From: Croceibacterium segetis
GTDB taxonomy: Bacteria; Pseudomonadota; Alphaproteobacteria; Sphingomonadales; Sphingomonadaceae
Reading direction: 5' to 3'
Length of the DNA: 64,000 nt
NCBI RefSeq assembly: GCF_011320115.1
Contig: NZ_JAANOZ010000006.1
Location: 124,001-188,000, forward strand
Both the position numbers and the translations under genes were made by a program. The stretch's first letter is position 1, and every line of letters starts with the position of its first letter. Positions 32,485 to 40,845 of this stretch are shown here, in pieces. Under the pieces are notes generated by a model, which was not told the origin of the DNA, made no database searches, and worked only from the letters and a program-made list of their open reading frames with translations.

Positions 32485-32815
32485 TGTCATCTCCCGCGGC
32501 AACGCTTTGCACCGCAAATTTGCTCCTGATCGCCGCGAGTGCATGGCCTCCGCCCATGAATCCGCCGTTAACCGATAAAGCGTTTGCCCACGCTGGGCTT
32601 CGCCGCTAAGGCTGCGCCGGAATGCACCCTGTGGACAACAGAATCGCAGTGCAGGGTGCGGGCCTTGATGGTGGCGGAAAGGGCGTTCCCCCTCCCTGCT
32701 ACGGGCCTTCAGACTGGACACGGGCTCGCCGTCCCTGACAGGAAAATCCTGCGGGGCGGGGTCCTTGCCGGGTTCGCCCCGGTAGAATGAAATTGAAACG
32801 GAGTGATGCAGCTGG
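32485..32815 (+). promoter_or_regulatory. Regulatory region upstream of tonB
   Basis: This 331-base gap between the divergent exported-protein gene and tonB contains no gene. An inverted repeat of GCACCCTG at 32624-32631 and CAGGGTGC at 32652-32659, with a 20-base spacer, stands out. A GC-rich hairpin CCGGG/CCCGG lies near 32768. The ribosome-binding stretch GGAGTGATG precedes tonB. I do not see a clear Fur or Irr box, although iron control would be expected for tonB. Confidence 0.4.
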
Positions 32816-33466
32816 ATGGCTTACGCTGACCAACAAATGAGCGGTAACAAGATTATCGCGATTATCCTCGTTGCACTCATCCACGTCGCAGTCGGTTACG
32901 CGCTGGTCACGGGCCTGGCCTATTCGGCCGTGAAGAAGGCGATCGAGCGGGTGACGACGGTGGATATCAACGAACCGCCACCGCCGCCGCCGGACACGCC
33001 GCCGCCGCCGGAGCCCGACAGGCCGCCGCCGCCGGTCGCGCCGCCGCCGCCGATCAACATCAGCGTCGCGCCGCCGCCGATCCAGGTGCAGCCGAACATC
33101 CCGCCGCCCGCTCCGGTCATCCGGATCGTGCCGCCGGCCGCACCACCGGCCCCGCCGCCGCCACGGTTCACGCCGAAGTCTCCGCAGCCGAAGGGCAATC
33201 CGGGTTCGTGGCAGTCGCCTGACGACTACCCGAGCCGGGCGTTGCGCGAAGAGCGCGAAGGCGTCACCGGCGTCTCGGTGTCGGTCAACGCCGAAGGAAG
33301 GGTCGCCGGCTGCTCGGTGACGCGCTCCAGCGGTTCGCCCGATCTGGACGACGCGGCTTGCCGGCTGATCACCCGTCGCGGCCGGTTCAATCCGGCAACC
33401 GATGGCGAAGGCCAGCCCACAAGCGGCACCTGGAACAGTTCGGTCCGCTGGCAGATTCCTAAGTAA
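32816..33466 (+). CDS. tonB: TonB energy-transducing protein
   Basis: This 216-aa protein has an N-terminal transmembrane helix at about 12-35 (IIAIILVALIHVAVGYALVTG) with the conserved His, which contacts ExbB/ExbD. A Pro-rich periplasmic spacer follows at about 54-125, and the C-terminal TonB domain from about 135 (SRALREEREGVTGVSVSVNA) ends with WNSSVRWQIPK. It transmits proton-motive force to outer-membrane receptors. exbB, exbD and a second exbD follow as an operon ending in a terminator. Confidence 0.93.
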   Translation: MAYADQQMSGNKIIAIILVALIHVAVGYALVTGLAYSAVKKAIERVTTVDINEPPPPPPDTPPPPEPDRPPPPVAPPPPINISVAPPPIQVQPNIPPPAPVIRIVPPAAPPAPPPPRFTPKSPQPKGNPGSWQSPDDYPSRALREEREGVTGVSVSVNAEGRVAGCSVTRSSGSPDLDDAACRLITRRGRFNPATDGEGQPTSGTWNSSVRWQIPK

Positions 33467-33564
33467 CGAGACGAAACCGGAGACTCGCGCCCGAGAAGGC
33501 CGGTCTCCCGCCTATCGAGATTGAATGAACCAAATTCAGGAAGTTTAGGAAAAGGAATACCCGC

Positions 33565-34335
33565 ATGCTTATTGACATCCTTGCCGCAGCGTCGAACGCG
33601 GCGCCTCAGTCGGAGTTCGGCTTCGGCCCTGCGGTCAGGCAGGGCGGAGCCATCACCATCGTCATCCTGTCCGTGCTGGCCATCATGTCGGTCGGTTCGT
33701 TCTACATCCTCATCACCAAGTTCATGGAGCAGAACCGCATCTTCCGGCAGTACAAGTCGGTGCGGTCGAACTTCTGGCGCGCCAACACGCTGAGCGAAGG
33801 CGCCACCAAGCTCGAAAAGAACAGCGCCTGGCGCCAGCTGGTCGACGACGCCCTCGTGGCCGAATCGCAGCACAGCAAGATGACCGACACGCTCGAGGCG
33901 CACGACTGGCTGCACGGCTCACTCGCGCGCTCCGAAGCCTCGATCAACGCCCGTCTCGCGGGCGGCCTGCCGTTCCTCGCCACCACCGGCGCGACCGCGC
34001 CGTTCGTCGGACTGCTCGGTACCGTTATCGGCATCTATCGCGCGATGATCGGCATCGCGCTCGCCGGTTCGGGCTCGATCGATAAGGTCGCCGGCCCGGT
34101 TGGTGAGGCACTTATCATGACCGCGCTCGGCCTGCTCGTCGCGGTGCCAGCGGTGTTCGCCTACAACTGGCTTCAGAACCGCAACAAGCGTGTCAGCGAG
34201 CTGCTCGCTGCCTTCTCGACGGACATCCTCGCCAACCTGACCTCGCGCGGCGCGGTCAAGCCGGCGGTGATGACCAAGACCTCGACCCAGCAGGCGGCCA
34301 AGACCACGGCCCCCGCGACGGCTCCGAAGGCCTGA
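33565..34335 (+). CDS. exbB: Biopolymer transport protein ExbB (MotA/TolQ/ExbB family)
   Basis: This 256-aa protein has a first TM helix at about 33-55 and two more in the C-terminal half. Its conserved block GLPFLATTGATAPFVGLLGTV and the later GPVGEALIMTALGLLVAVPAVFAYN carry the pore-lining Thr and Gly residues of the family. It forms the proton channel ring with ExbD. The C-terminal 25 residues are Lys/Ala/Thr rich. It lies 98 bases after tonB. Confidence 0.95.
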   Translation: MLIDILAAASNAAPQSEFGFGPAVRQGGAITIVILSVLAIMSVGSFYILITKFMEQNRIFRQYKSVRSNFWRANTLSEGATKLEKNSAWRQLVDDALVAESQHSKMTDTLEAHDWLHGSLARSEASINARLAGGLPFLATTGATAPFVGLLGTVIGIYRAMIGIALAGSGSIDKVAGPVGEALIMTALGLLVAVPAVFAYNWLQNRNKRVSELLAAFSTDILANLTSRGAVKPAVMTKTSTQQAAKTTAPATAPKA

Positions 34336-34336
34336 G

Positions 34337-34386
34337 GGTGATCGGCGGGGCGGGCTCCGGCATGCGGGTCGCCCGCCCCCGTCACC
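34337..34386 (+). promoter_or_regulatory. Strong hairpin between exbB and exbD
   Basis: GGGGCGGGC at 34347-34355 pairs with GCCCGCCCC at 34371-34379 around a 15-base loop, and GGTGA at 34337-34341 can extend to TCACC at 34382-34386. No T run follows, so it is not a standard terminator. It begins two bases after the exbB stop and is well placed to stabilise a tonB-exbB transcript or reduce read-through to exbD. Confidence 0.6.
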
Positions 34387-34418
34387 AACGCGAAGTTTTG
34401 AGATAGGAACACAAGAAC

Positions 34419-34946
34419 ATGGCCATTGCAGTTGGCGGCGTTGAAGAAAGGCCGATGTCGGACATCAACACCACGCCGCTGGTCGACGTGATGCTGGTGC
34501 TGCTGATCATCTTCCTGATCACCGTCCCGGTCGCCCTTCAGACCATCGAGAAGCTCCGAATTCCGGTGTTCCAAGCGGCGGAATCGAAGGACAAGGCTGA
34601 AAACCTGCTGATCACGGTGAGCACCACCGACGCCGCTGGACGTAGCGCCGGCGAACCAGGTTTCGAGGGCGCGTCGCGCAACGGCGAATGCCGCGTGTAC
34701 TTCAACAACGTCACTCCGGTCGATTCGCAAGAGCTGTACGACCAGGCGTTCAAGCGTCTCGACGCGATCGTGAAGCGCGCCGGCGGCGCGGCAGCGATCA
34801 TGGAAGACCCGGAAAAAATTCCGCAGGTCGTCATCCGCGGCGACGTCAACGCGCCGTGGCGCTGCATCGCCGGTACGATCTACAACGTCCAGGCGGCAAG
34901 CTATCCGACCGTCGGTTTCATTTCCAACCCGAAAGAAGTCAGCTGA
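34419..34946 (+). CDS. exbD: Biopolymer transport protein ExbD, first copy
   Basis: This 175-aa protein begins MAIAVGGVEERPMSDINTTP; the TM helix VDVMLVLLIIFLITVPVALQ contains the conserved Asp needed for proton flow. The periplasmic domain has a Cys in NGECRVYF and an additional loop, making it longer than ExbD2. It partners with ExbB and TonB. It is 83 bases downstream of exbB, across a strong hairpin. Confidence 0.93.
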   Translation: MAIAVGGVEERPMSDINTTPLVDVMLVLLIIFLITVPVALQTIEKLRIPVFQAAESKDKAENLLITVSTTDAAGRSAGEPGFEGASRNGECRVYFNNVTPVDSQELYDQAFKRLDAIVKRAGGAAAIMEDPEKIPQVVIRGDVNAPWRCIAGTIYNVQAASYPTVGFISNPKEVS

Positions 34947-34981
34947 TTCGGGCTGGTAGGCAAATTCAGGAGTAAACCACC

Positions 34982-35434
34982 ATGGCAATGTCAGGCGGCA
35001 GGGACGATGGCCAGCCGATGATGGAGATGAACACGACGCCGTTGATCGACGTCATGCTCGTGCTCCTCGTCATGCTCATCATGACGCTCCCCCCCGTGAC
35101 GAACTCGGTCAATATCGACTTGCCGACGCCGAGCAACGTCATCCCCACGAACGTCGATCCTGTGAAGAACAAGATCGTCCTGACGAACAACGACGAAATC
35201 CTCTGGAACGGGCAGGCCATCAACGACGGCCAGCTGGTCTCTAATCTGCAGCAGACGCTGACCTTCGCGGTCGAGCCCGAGCTGCAGTTCGAGCCCGAGC
35301 CGAACGCGAGCTACAACATCTCATCGCAGGTGCTCAACATCATCAAGGGCTCCGGCGTCACCAAATTCGGCTTTGTCGGCAACGAGAAGTACCGTGTCTT
35401 CGGTAAGGGCGGTCCGGCGGACCCGACGCGCTGA
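34982..35434 (+). CDS. exbD: Biopolymer transport protein ExbD, second copy
   Basis: This 150-aa protein has EMNTTPLIDVMLVLLVMLIMTLPPV, with the family Asp in the single TM helix. Its periplasmic domain ends with VTKFGFVGNEKYRVFGKGG. Two ExbD paralogues behind one ExbB are known from other proteobacteria such as Xanthomonas, where the second copy serves particular substrates. It lies 35 bases after the first copy and before a strong terminator. Confidence 0.92.
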   Translation: MAMSGGRDDGQPMMEMNTTPLIDVMLVLLVMLIMTLPPVTNSVNIDLPTPSNVIPTNVDPVKNKIVLTNNDEILWNGQAINDGQLVSNLQQTLTFAVEPELQFEPEPNASYNISSQVLNIIKGSGVTKFGFVGNEKYRVFGKGGPADPTR

Positions 35435-35460
35435 TCCAGCCGGCCATCGAACACCCGGAA

Positions 35461-35488
35461 AGGGGCGGAGCGATCCGCCCCTTTTTTA
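35461..35488 (+). terminator. Rho-independent terminator of the tonB operon
   Basis: AGGGGCGGA at 35461-35469 pairs with TCCGCCCCT at 35474-35482 around GCGA, followed by a T run. It ends tonB-exbB-exbD-exbD transcription. Confidence 0.92.
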
Positions 35489-35527
35489 GTTCCTCCCCGA
35501 GGCAAGATCGAGAATGACAAGCTTGCG

Positions 35528-37990
35528 TTAATCGTGGCCGCCTTCCGGTCCTGGCTCAACCCGCATGGCTGCCCCCGCGAGCGTTTCCGCCTCGAGCAGG
35601 AGCTCGTCGTCGACCGCGCCTTGCGGCAGGCTCTCCCGGCCGATCATCACCAGCACCGGGACGGCCAACGGGCTTACCCGGTCGAGCTCGACGTGGACCA
35701 AGCGCTCGGCGGCGCTGTCGAGCAGATCGCCGAGGCGGCCGACATCGGTCATCCGCGCCCGCGCGTCGGCCCAGGCGGCTTCGATCAGCACGTGGTCGGG
35801 CTCGTACTTGCGCAGCACGTCGTAGATCAGGTCCGTCGAGAAGGTGACCTGCTTGCCGCTCTTGCGCTTGCCGGGATGCTGGCGTTCGACCAGCCCGGCA
35901 ATCACCGCAACCTCGCGAAAGGCGCGGCGCAGGATATGCGATTCCTGCACCCACTCGAGGAACTCGTGGCTCAGGATGTCGGGCGAAAGCAAGGGCCGGG
36001 GGTCTGTCACCGGCCGCAATCCCCACACGGCGAGCGAATAGTCGTTGGCCACGAATCCGCCGGGCAGCAGCCCTCGCTCCTCCATCCGCTTGGTAATCAG
36101 CATGCCGAGCGACTGGTTCGCGTTCCATCCGGTGAACGTATAGAACACGCTGTAGTGGCGCTTGGCGTGGGGGAAGCTCTCCACCAGCAGCGTGTCGGGG
36201 CCCGGCATCCGGCTGCGCCAATCCTGCACCTCGAGCCATTCGCGCACGTCATCGGGGAACCGTGCCCAACCGGCGCGATCGACCAGCATGGCCCGCACGC
36301 GATCGGCGAGGTGTGTGGTCAGCGGGAGGCGCAGCCCCAAGTAGCTGGGAATCGTCGCCGACGACTTCGCGGCGCGGACGATCAGCTCGAGGTCCCGCAG
36401 CGATTCGACCTCGAGATCCATCCCTGCGAAGCGAAAGGTGTCGCCGTTACGCAGGGAGGCGGCGAACTGTTCTTCCACCTTGCCCAGCGAGCGGCCGTTG
36501 CGAAAACGGATCTCGATCATTTCGGCGTCGACGATAATGCCGGCGTTCATCCGATGCCGGTGGGCGTGGTCGGGGTGCGTCAGACGCCACGTGCCGTCGT
36601 CGTCGCGGACGATCCGCTTGAACCGGTCGTAAGCCTCGAGCGAGTAGCCCCCAGTCGCGACGAAATGCAGCACGCGCTGCCAGGTATCTTTCTCAAGCCA
36701 CGCGTAGGCCAAGCTGCCGCGCACTTCGGAGAGGAGCGCATTTTCGTCGAACGGCGCTGCGCAGACGCAAGCCATCACGTGCTGCGCAAGCACATCGAGC
36801 CCACCGGGCCGGAAATCCTCGCCGTCGCGCTGGCCTTGGTCGACTGCGTCCTTCGCCGCCTGAGCCTCGAGGAATTCGAAACGGTTGCCGGGTACCAAGA
36901 TAGCGCGGCTCGGCTGGTCGAGCCGGTGGTTGGCGCGGCCGATCCGCTGCAGCAGACGTGAAGAGCCCTTGGGCGCGCCCATCTGCACGACGCAATCAAT
37001 GTCGCCCCAGTCGACGCCAAGATCGAGGCTCGCCGTCGCCACCAGCGCCCTCAATTCGCCGCGCGCCATCGCCCCTTCGACCTTGCGCCGCGCCTCCTTG
37101 CTGAGCGAGCCGTGGTGAATGCCGATCGGCAGCGTATCGTCGTTCGCGTCCCACAATTGCTCGAAGATCAGCTCGGCGAGGAAGCGGGTGTTGGTGAAAA
37201 TCAGCGTTGTCTTGTTGCGCCTGACGATGTCGTAGAGTTGCGGGATCGCCCACAGTGCGGCGTGCCCGCCCCACGGCACGCTGGCCTCCTCGGGCAGGAG
37301 GATCTCGACCTGGGGCGGTGCGCCCTTTTCACCGGCCACAAGCTCCACCGTATCGATTTCGCCCCACGGCGCGAGCCATTCACGGAAATGCTCTGGATGC
37401 GCGACCGTCGCCGAAAGCGCTACGCGTCGCACGTCGGGCGCGATCGCCTGCAGCCGGCTCAGTGCGAGCGCGAGCAAGTCGCCTCGCTTGCCGGTGGCGA
37501 AGGCGTGAACCTCGTCGATCACCACGCGCCTGAGGCCACGAAACAACTCGAAGCTCTCGGGATAGCTCAACAGCAGCGAAAGCGATTCGGGCGTGGTCAG
37601 AAGAATGTGCGGTGGCCGCGCGCGCTGGCGCTTCTTGCGGTCCGAGGGGGTATCGCCGCTGCGCGTTTCGATGCGGATCGGCAACCCCATCTCTTCGACC
37701 GGGGCGACGAGATTGCGCTGCACATCGTGCGCCAGCGCTTTGAGCGGCGAGACATAGAGGGTGTGCAGGCCCTCCGGCGGCTCGGCACCCGCCAGCCGCG
37801 AGGGCGCAAAATCGGCCAGTGTTGGCAGGAACCCGGCAAGCGTCTTTCCCGCGCCGGTGCCGGCCACGAGCAGGGCGTGACGACCGGCATCGCTTGCCGC
37901 CAGCATCTCCGCCTGATGGGCGCGCACGCGCCAGCCGCGCCCGGCGAACCAGGCGTCGATCTCGGGCGGCAGGGCGGATTCGTCGGCCAC
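35528..37990 (-). CDS. Lhr-like, ligase-associated DEXH-box helicase
   Basis: This encodes 820 aa from GTG at 37990 (VADESALPPEIDAWFAGRGW), where the family begins; the frame also runs to a TTG at 38092. Helicase motifs are visible: Walker A LLVAGTGAGKTLAGFLP, motif Ia YVSPLKALAHDVQ, DEVH in VVIDEVHAF, SAT in VALSATVA, and motif VI QRIGRANHR. The C-terminal region beyond about 420 is the winged-helix and Lhr core domain. Homologues typically sit with an ATP-dependent ligase, a nuclease and the phosphoesterase PdeM and act in DNA repair. Here none of those neighbours is present. Confidence 0.9.
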   Translation of the reverse strand: MADESALPPEIDAWFAGRGWRVRAHQAEMLAASDAGRHALLVAGTGAGKTLAGFLPTLADFAPSRLAGAEPPEGLHTLYVSPLKALAHDVQRNLVAPVEEMGLPIRIETRSGDTPSDRKKRQRARPPHILLTTPESLSLLLSYPESFELFRGLRRVVIDEVHAFATGKRGDLLALALSRLQAIAPDVRRVALSATVAHPEHFREWLAPWGEIDTVELVAGEKGAPPQVEILLPEEASVPWGGHAALWAIPQLYDIVRRNKTTLIFTNTRFLAELIFEQLWDANDDTLPIGIHHGSLSKEARRKVEGAMARGELRALVATASLDLGVDWGDIDCVVQMGAPKGSSRLLQRIGRANHRLDQPSRAILVPGNRFEFLEAQAAKDAVDQGQRDGEDFRPGGLDVLAQHVMACVCAAPFDENALLSEVRGSLAYAWLEKDTWQRVLHFVATGGYSLEAYDRFKRIVRDDDGTWRLTHPDHAHRHRMNAGIIVDAEMIEIRFRNGRSLGKVEEQFAASLRNGDTFRFAGMDLEVESLRDLELIVRAAKSSATIPSYLGLRLPLTTHLADRVRAMLVDRAGWARFPDDVREWLEVQDWRSRMPGPDTLLVESFPHAKRHYSVFYTFTGWNANQSLGMLITKRMEERGLLPGGFVANDYSLAVWGLRPVTDPRPLLSPDILSHEFLEWVQESHILRRAFREVAVIAGLVERQHPGKRKSGKQVTFSTDLIYDVLRKYEPDHVLIEAAWADARARMTDVGRLGDLLDSAAERLVHVELDRVSPLAVPVLVMIGRESLPQGAVDDELLLEAETLAGAAMRVEPGPEGGHD

Positions 37991-38163
37991 GCTTTGGTCT
38001 CGCAGGCCGCGTCGGCCCTCGCAAGACGCCAAGGCGGCATCGATATGCGCCGGGCTGCGCAACCGCCGCGCTCCCGGCCCGTTTCTATTCAAGCACCCGC
38101 CAACGGGCGGGGCGGCGCCGCGCGCCGGCGCCGCGATTCCAAACCTTTAGAGAGGAGACGACC

Positions 38164-39060
38164 ATGGCCGACCGCAACCGATACCACCGCCGCGGACGCT
38201 ACCAGGGGGAACGCGACGACCGCAACTGGCGCGACCAGGAGGAGCAGTTCTCGAGCGAGCGCGGGATGCAGCCCGAATACGAGGAAGGCTACGGCTACCA
38301 GATGAGCGAGCCCTACGGCGGCTACGGTCAGCGCACGCAGGACTATGAGACCGGCTGGGATCGCGACAACCGCTATGGCCAGCGCGGCACCGGCTATTCA
38401 GGCGGCAGCGGCGAATACAACTACGGGCCCGCCCGCTACGACTCCGCGCCGAATTGGCGTGGCAGCAGCTTCACCAGCGAAGACCAGGGCGGACGTGACT
38501 TCAACTCGCCGACGGCGCGCAGCTACGGCGCCTATGGCCCGGCCGGCACCCCCGCTTCGTACGGCTACGGCGCGACCGGCGGCTTCTTCAGCTCGGGCGG
38601 CCTTTACGAGGGCGCGGCTGGATATCGCCCCTCTCGCCGAGGCTATGCTTCGGAGCGCGGCTACGGGCGTGGACAAGCGCGTGGCCGCGACTGGTGGGAC
38701 CGGGCCAGCGACGAAGTGATGAGCTGGTTCGGCGACGAGGATGCCGCCCGGCGGCGCCAGCGCGACCATTCGGGCCGCGGACCGACCAACTACACCCGCT
38801 CCGACGACCGCATCCGCGAGGACGTCAACGACAACCTGACCGACGACTGGGGCGTCGACGCGAGCAACATCACGGTGGCCGTCAACAACGGCGAGGTGAC
38901 GCTCGACGGTACCGTCTCCACCCGGCTGCAGAAACGCCGCGCGGAAGATTGCGCCGAGGACGTTTCGGGCGTGAAGCACGTCCAGAACAACCTCCGGGTG
39001 CAGGAACAGTCGACCTGGGACCGCAACGAGCGCAGCGAAAAGGATACTACGGCCAGTTGA
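38164..39060 (+). CDS. SWFGD/BON-domain protein with Tyr/Gly-rich N-terminus
   Basis: This encodes 298 aa from ATG at 38164, with GAGAGGAGA just upstream. Residues 1-185 are low-complexity and rich in R, Y, G, Q and S (for example GYGYQMSEPYGGYGQR), with no signal peptide. A DEVMSWFGDEDAARRR motif near 185-200 (SWFGD) links to a BON domain at about 215-280 (IREDVNDNLTDDWGVDASNI, then VNNGEVTLDGTVSTRLQKRR and SGVKHVQNNLRV). BON domains are thought to bind membranes or ligands, often in stress proteins. Regulation is not visible. A strong terminator follows. Function remains open. Confidence 0.85.
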   Translation: MADRNRYHRRGRYQGERDDRNWRDQEEQFSSERGMQPEYEEGYGYQMSEPYGGYGQRTQDYETGWDRDNRYGQRGTGYSGGSGEYNYGPARYDSAPNWRGSSFTSEDQGGRDFNSPTARSYGAYGPAGTPASYGYGATGGFFSSGGLYEGAAGYRPSRRGYASERGYGRGQARGRDWWDRASDEVMSWFGDEDAARRRQRDHSGRGPTNYTRSDDRIREDVNDNLTDDWGVDASNITVAVNNGEVTLDGTVSTRLQKRRAEDCAEDVSGVKHVQNNLRVQEQSTWDRNERSEKDTTAS

Positions 39061-39081
39061 CGCTCGCCTGGCTTCGGAGGG

Positions 39082-39111
39082 AAGGGGCGCTTCGGCGCCC
39101 CTTTTCCTTTT
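39082..39111 (+). terminator. Rho-independent terminator after the BON gene
   Basis: AAGGGGCGC at 39082-39090 pairs with GCGCCCCTT at 39095-39103 around a TTCG loop, followed by TTCCTTTT. It abuts the stop of the convergent GH130 gene. Confidence 0.9.
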
Positions 39112-40007
39112 CAGCGGTAAGCGCGGATCAGCGCGCGGCGCAGCGTGCAGTCCTCGATCGAGAAGTAGAGCGCGATCAGGTCGCCTTCGACAATTGCCGA
39201 AGCGGCGAACGCGATGTCGTCCTCCGAGCGCTGGACGGCCGGAGGCGGCACCAGCACCGGCTCGACGCCGCGCCCGGTGACGCGGGTGAAATCCTTGTCG
39301 AAGCTGATCCAGCCGATCCGCCAGCGCGCATCGATCGTCGCTCCGTTGTAGAACATAACCGGGTCGAACCCCGGCAACTGCACGATCGGCCCGGTCGATA
39401 GGTGCCAATTGTCCCAGCTGTGCTCGCGGATGGTGAACGGGGCCGGCAACTGTCGCCAGGGCCCACCGGGCTTGCTCTCGCGCGCAAGGCCGACGCGCGA
39501 GGCGTTTTCATGCGCATATTCGTAGAACAGCCGCCAGCCGCCCTTGCTGGTCTGGACAAGGGTGGCTTCCTTGATGTTGCCGTAGCCCTTGCGCGCCTTG
39601 ATCGCGACCTCGCGCTTGACCAGCTTGTCGAGCGATGGCCCGCTCGCCACCATCAGGCAAGCTTGTTCGTGCGCCGCGTCGACGCCGGTGTAAAACACAG
39701 TGTAGCCACCGTTGTCGAGCAACACAGTGGGATCCTCGCAGCCGCCGGCATCGTGTGCCGCCGGATCGGCTTCGGGCACGATCGCCAATTTCGGATCCAT
39801 CGTGAAATGCAGCCCGTCGCGGCAGCCCGCCGCGGCAATCACTCCGGTCGGCTTGTCCGGCGTGAGCGGCTTGGGGACCCCGCGCAGAAGCATGCGATAG
39901 TGCCCGTTCTCGGGCCACACGAACGGGCTCATCAAGTTCATGCCTTCGATCGGCGAATCGCCTTCGATGACCACGTCATCCAACTGCTCGACGACATAAG
40001 CGACCAT
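39111..40007 (-). CDS. GH130-like glycoside phosphorylase/hydrolase
   Basis: This encodes 298 aa. The five-bladed propeller pattern is visible as repeated blade motifs, with GCEDPTVLLDNGGYTVFYTG near 90 (the CEDP Asp is the proposed catalytic acid in GH130), KEATLVQTSKGGWRLFYEYA near 145 and HLSTGPIVQLPG plus VMFYNGATIDARWRIGWISF further on. GH130 enzymes phosphorolyse beta-mannosides. A hydrolytic mode or a different sugar cannot be excluded. It follows the SDR gene by 4 bases, so the two are cotranscribed. Confidence 0.78.
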   Translation of the reverse strand: MVAYVVEQLDDVVIEGDSPIEGMNLMSPFVWPENGHYRMLLRGVPKPLTPDKPTGVIAAAGCRDGLHFTMDPKLAIVPEADPAAHDAGGCEDPTVLLDNGGYTVFYTGVDAAHEQACLMVASGPSLDKLVKREVAIKARKGYGNIKEATLVQTSKGGWRLFYEYAHENASRVGLARESKPGGPWRQLPAPFTIREHSWDNWHLSTGPIVQLPGFDPVMFYNGATIDARWRIGWISFDKDFTRVTGRGVEPVLVPPPAVQRSEDDIAFAASAIVEGDLIALYFSIEDCTLRRALIRAYR

Positions 40008-40011
40008 CGCG

Positions 40012-40791
40012 TCAGGCTCCCGGTGCCACGACCAGCGAGAGACCGCCGTCGATCGTCACTGTGGCGCCGGTGATGTAGTCGGCGGCGGGCGACAGGAGGA
40101 AACGTACCAGGCCGGCTACTTCGTCCGGCCGGCCAGCACGGCCGCACGGGATGCTCGCCTCCAGCTTGCGGCGGTAGTTCCCGTCGTCGAGCGCGCGCTG
40201 GTTCATCGGCGTGAGTACCATTCCCGGCGCGACGCCGTTCACCGCGATACCCTGCGGCGCCAGCTCGAGCGCGAGCGTGGCGGTCAGTTGCGCGAGCCCG
40301 CCCTTGGCGGCGTCGTAGTCGACCGCGCCCGCTCGCGGCGCGCGCTCGTGGATCGATGAGACGTTGACGATCCGCCCGCGTTCGCCGGCGGCGACCAGCG
40401 GCCGCGCGAAACGGCGGCAGGTGAGAAAAGGCCCGACAAGATCGGTTCGCAGCACCCGGTCGAACTGGCCGAGCTCCATGTCGACCAGCCGGATCCCGCT
40501 CATGTTGAGCCCGGCCGAATTGACCAGCAGGGTGACGCGGCCAAACGCCGCCTCCGCGCCGGCGAACAGCGCCTCGACCGCCGCTTCGTCGCCGACGTCG
40601 GCCTGGACCGCCAACGCCCGCTCGCCGCCGCCGCAACGCTCGACCACGGCGGCCGCCGCGGCCTTGTCCGAGTGATACGCCAGGGCGACCTTGGCGCCGG
40701 CGGCGGCCAAGGCCTCGGCGCAGGCCGCGCCGATGCCGGAATCGCCGCCGGTCACGACAGCCACCGCGCCGGCGAGAAGATCGTCCTCCAT
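40012..40791 (-). CDS. Short-chain dehydrogenase/reductase
   Basis: This 259-aa protein of the classical SDR fold has the cofactor motif VVTGGDSGIGAACAEALA, NSAG in place of NNAG, and the catalytic Ser, Tyr and Lys in VSSIHERAPRAGAVDYDAAKGG. The C-terminal GATVTIDGGLSL is typical of glucose-1-dehydrogenase-like members. The substrate is unknown, but coupling to the GH130 gene suggests a sugar or sugar-derived alcohol. Confidence 0.88.
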   Translation of the reverse strand: MEDDLLAGAVAVVTGGDSGIGAACAEALAAAGAKVALAYHSDKAAAAAVVERCGGGERALAVQADVGDEAAVEALFAGAEAAFGRVTLLVNSAGLNMSGIRLVDMELGQFDRVLRTDLVGPFLTCRRFARPLVAAGERGRIVNVSSIHERAPRAGAVDYDAAKGGLAQLTATLALELAPQGIAVNGVAPGMVLTPMNQRALDDGNYRRKLEASIPCGRAGRPDEVAGLVRFLLSPAADYITGATVTIDGGLSLVVAPGA

Positions 40792-40845
40792 CGTGCCCCT
40801 TTGTTGCCTCTGCCGCGAGCTAAACGCGCGGAGGGGCCAAACAGT

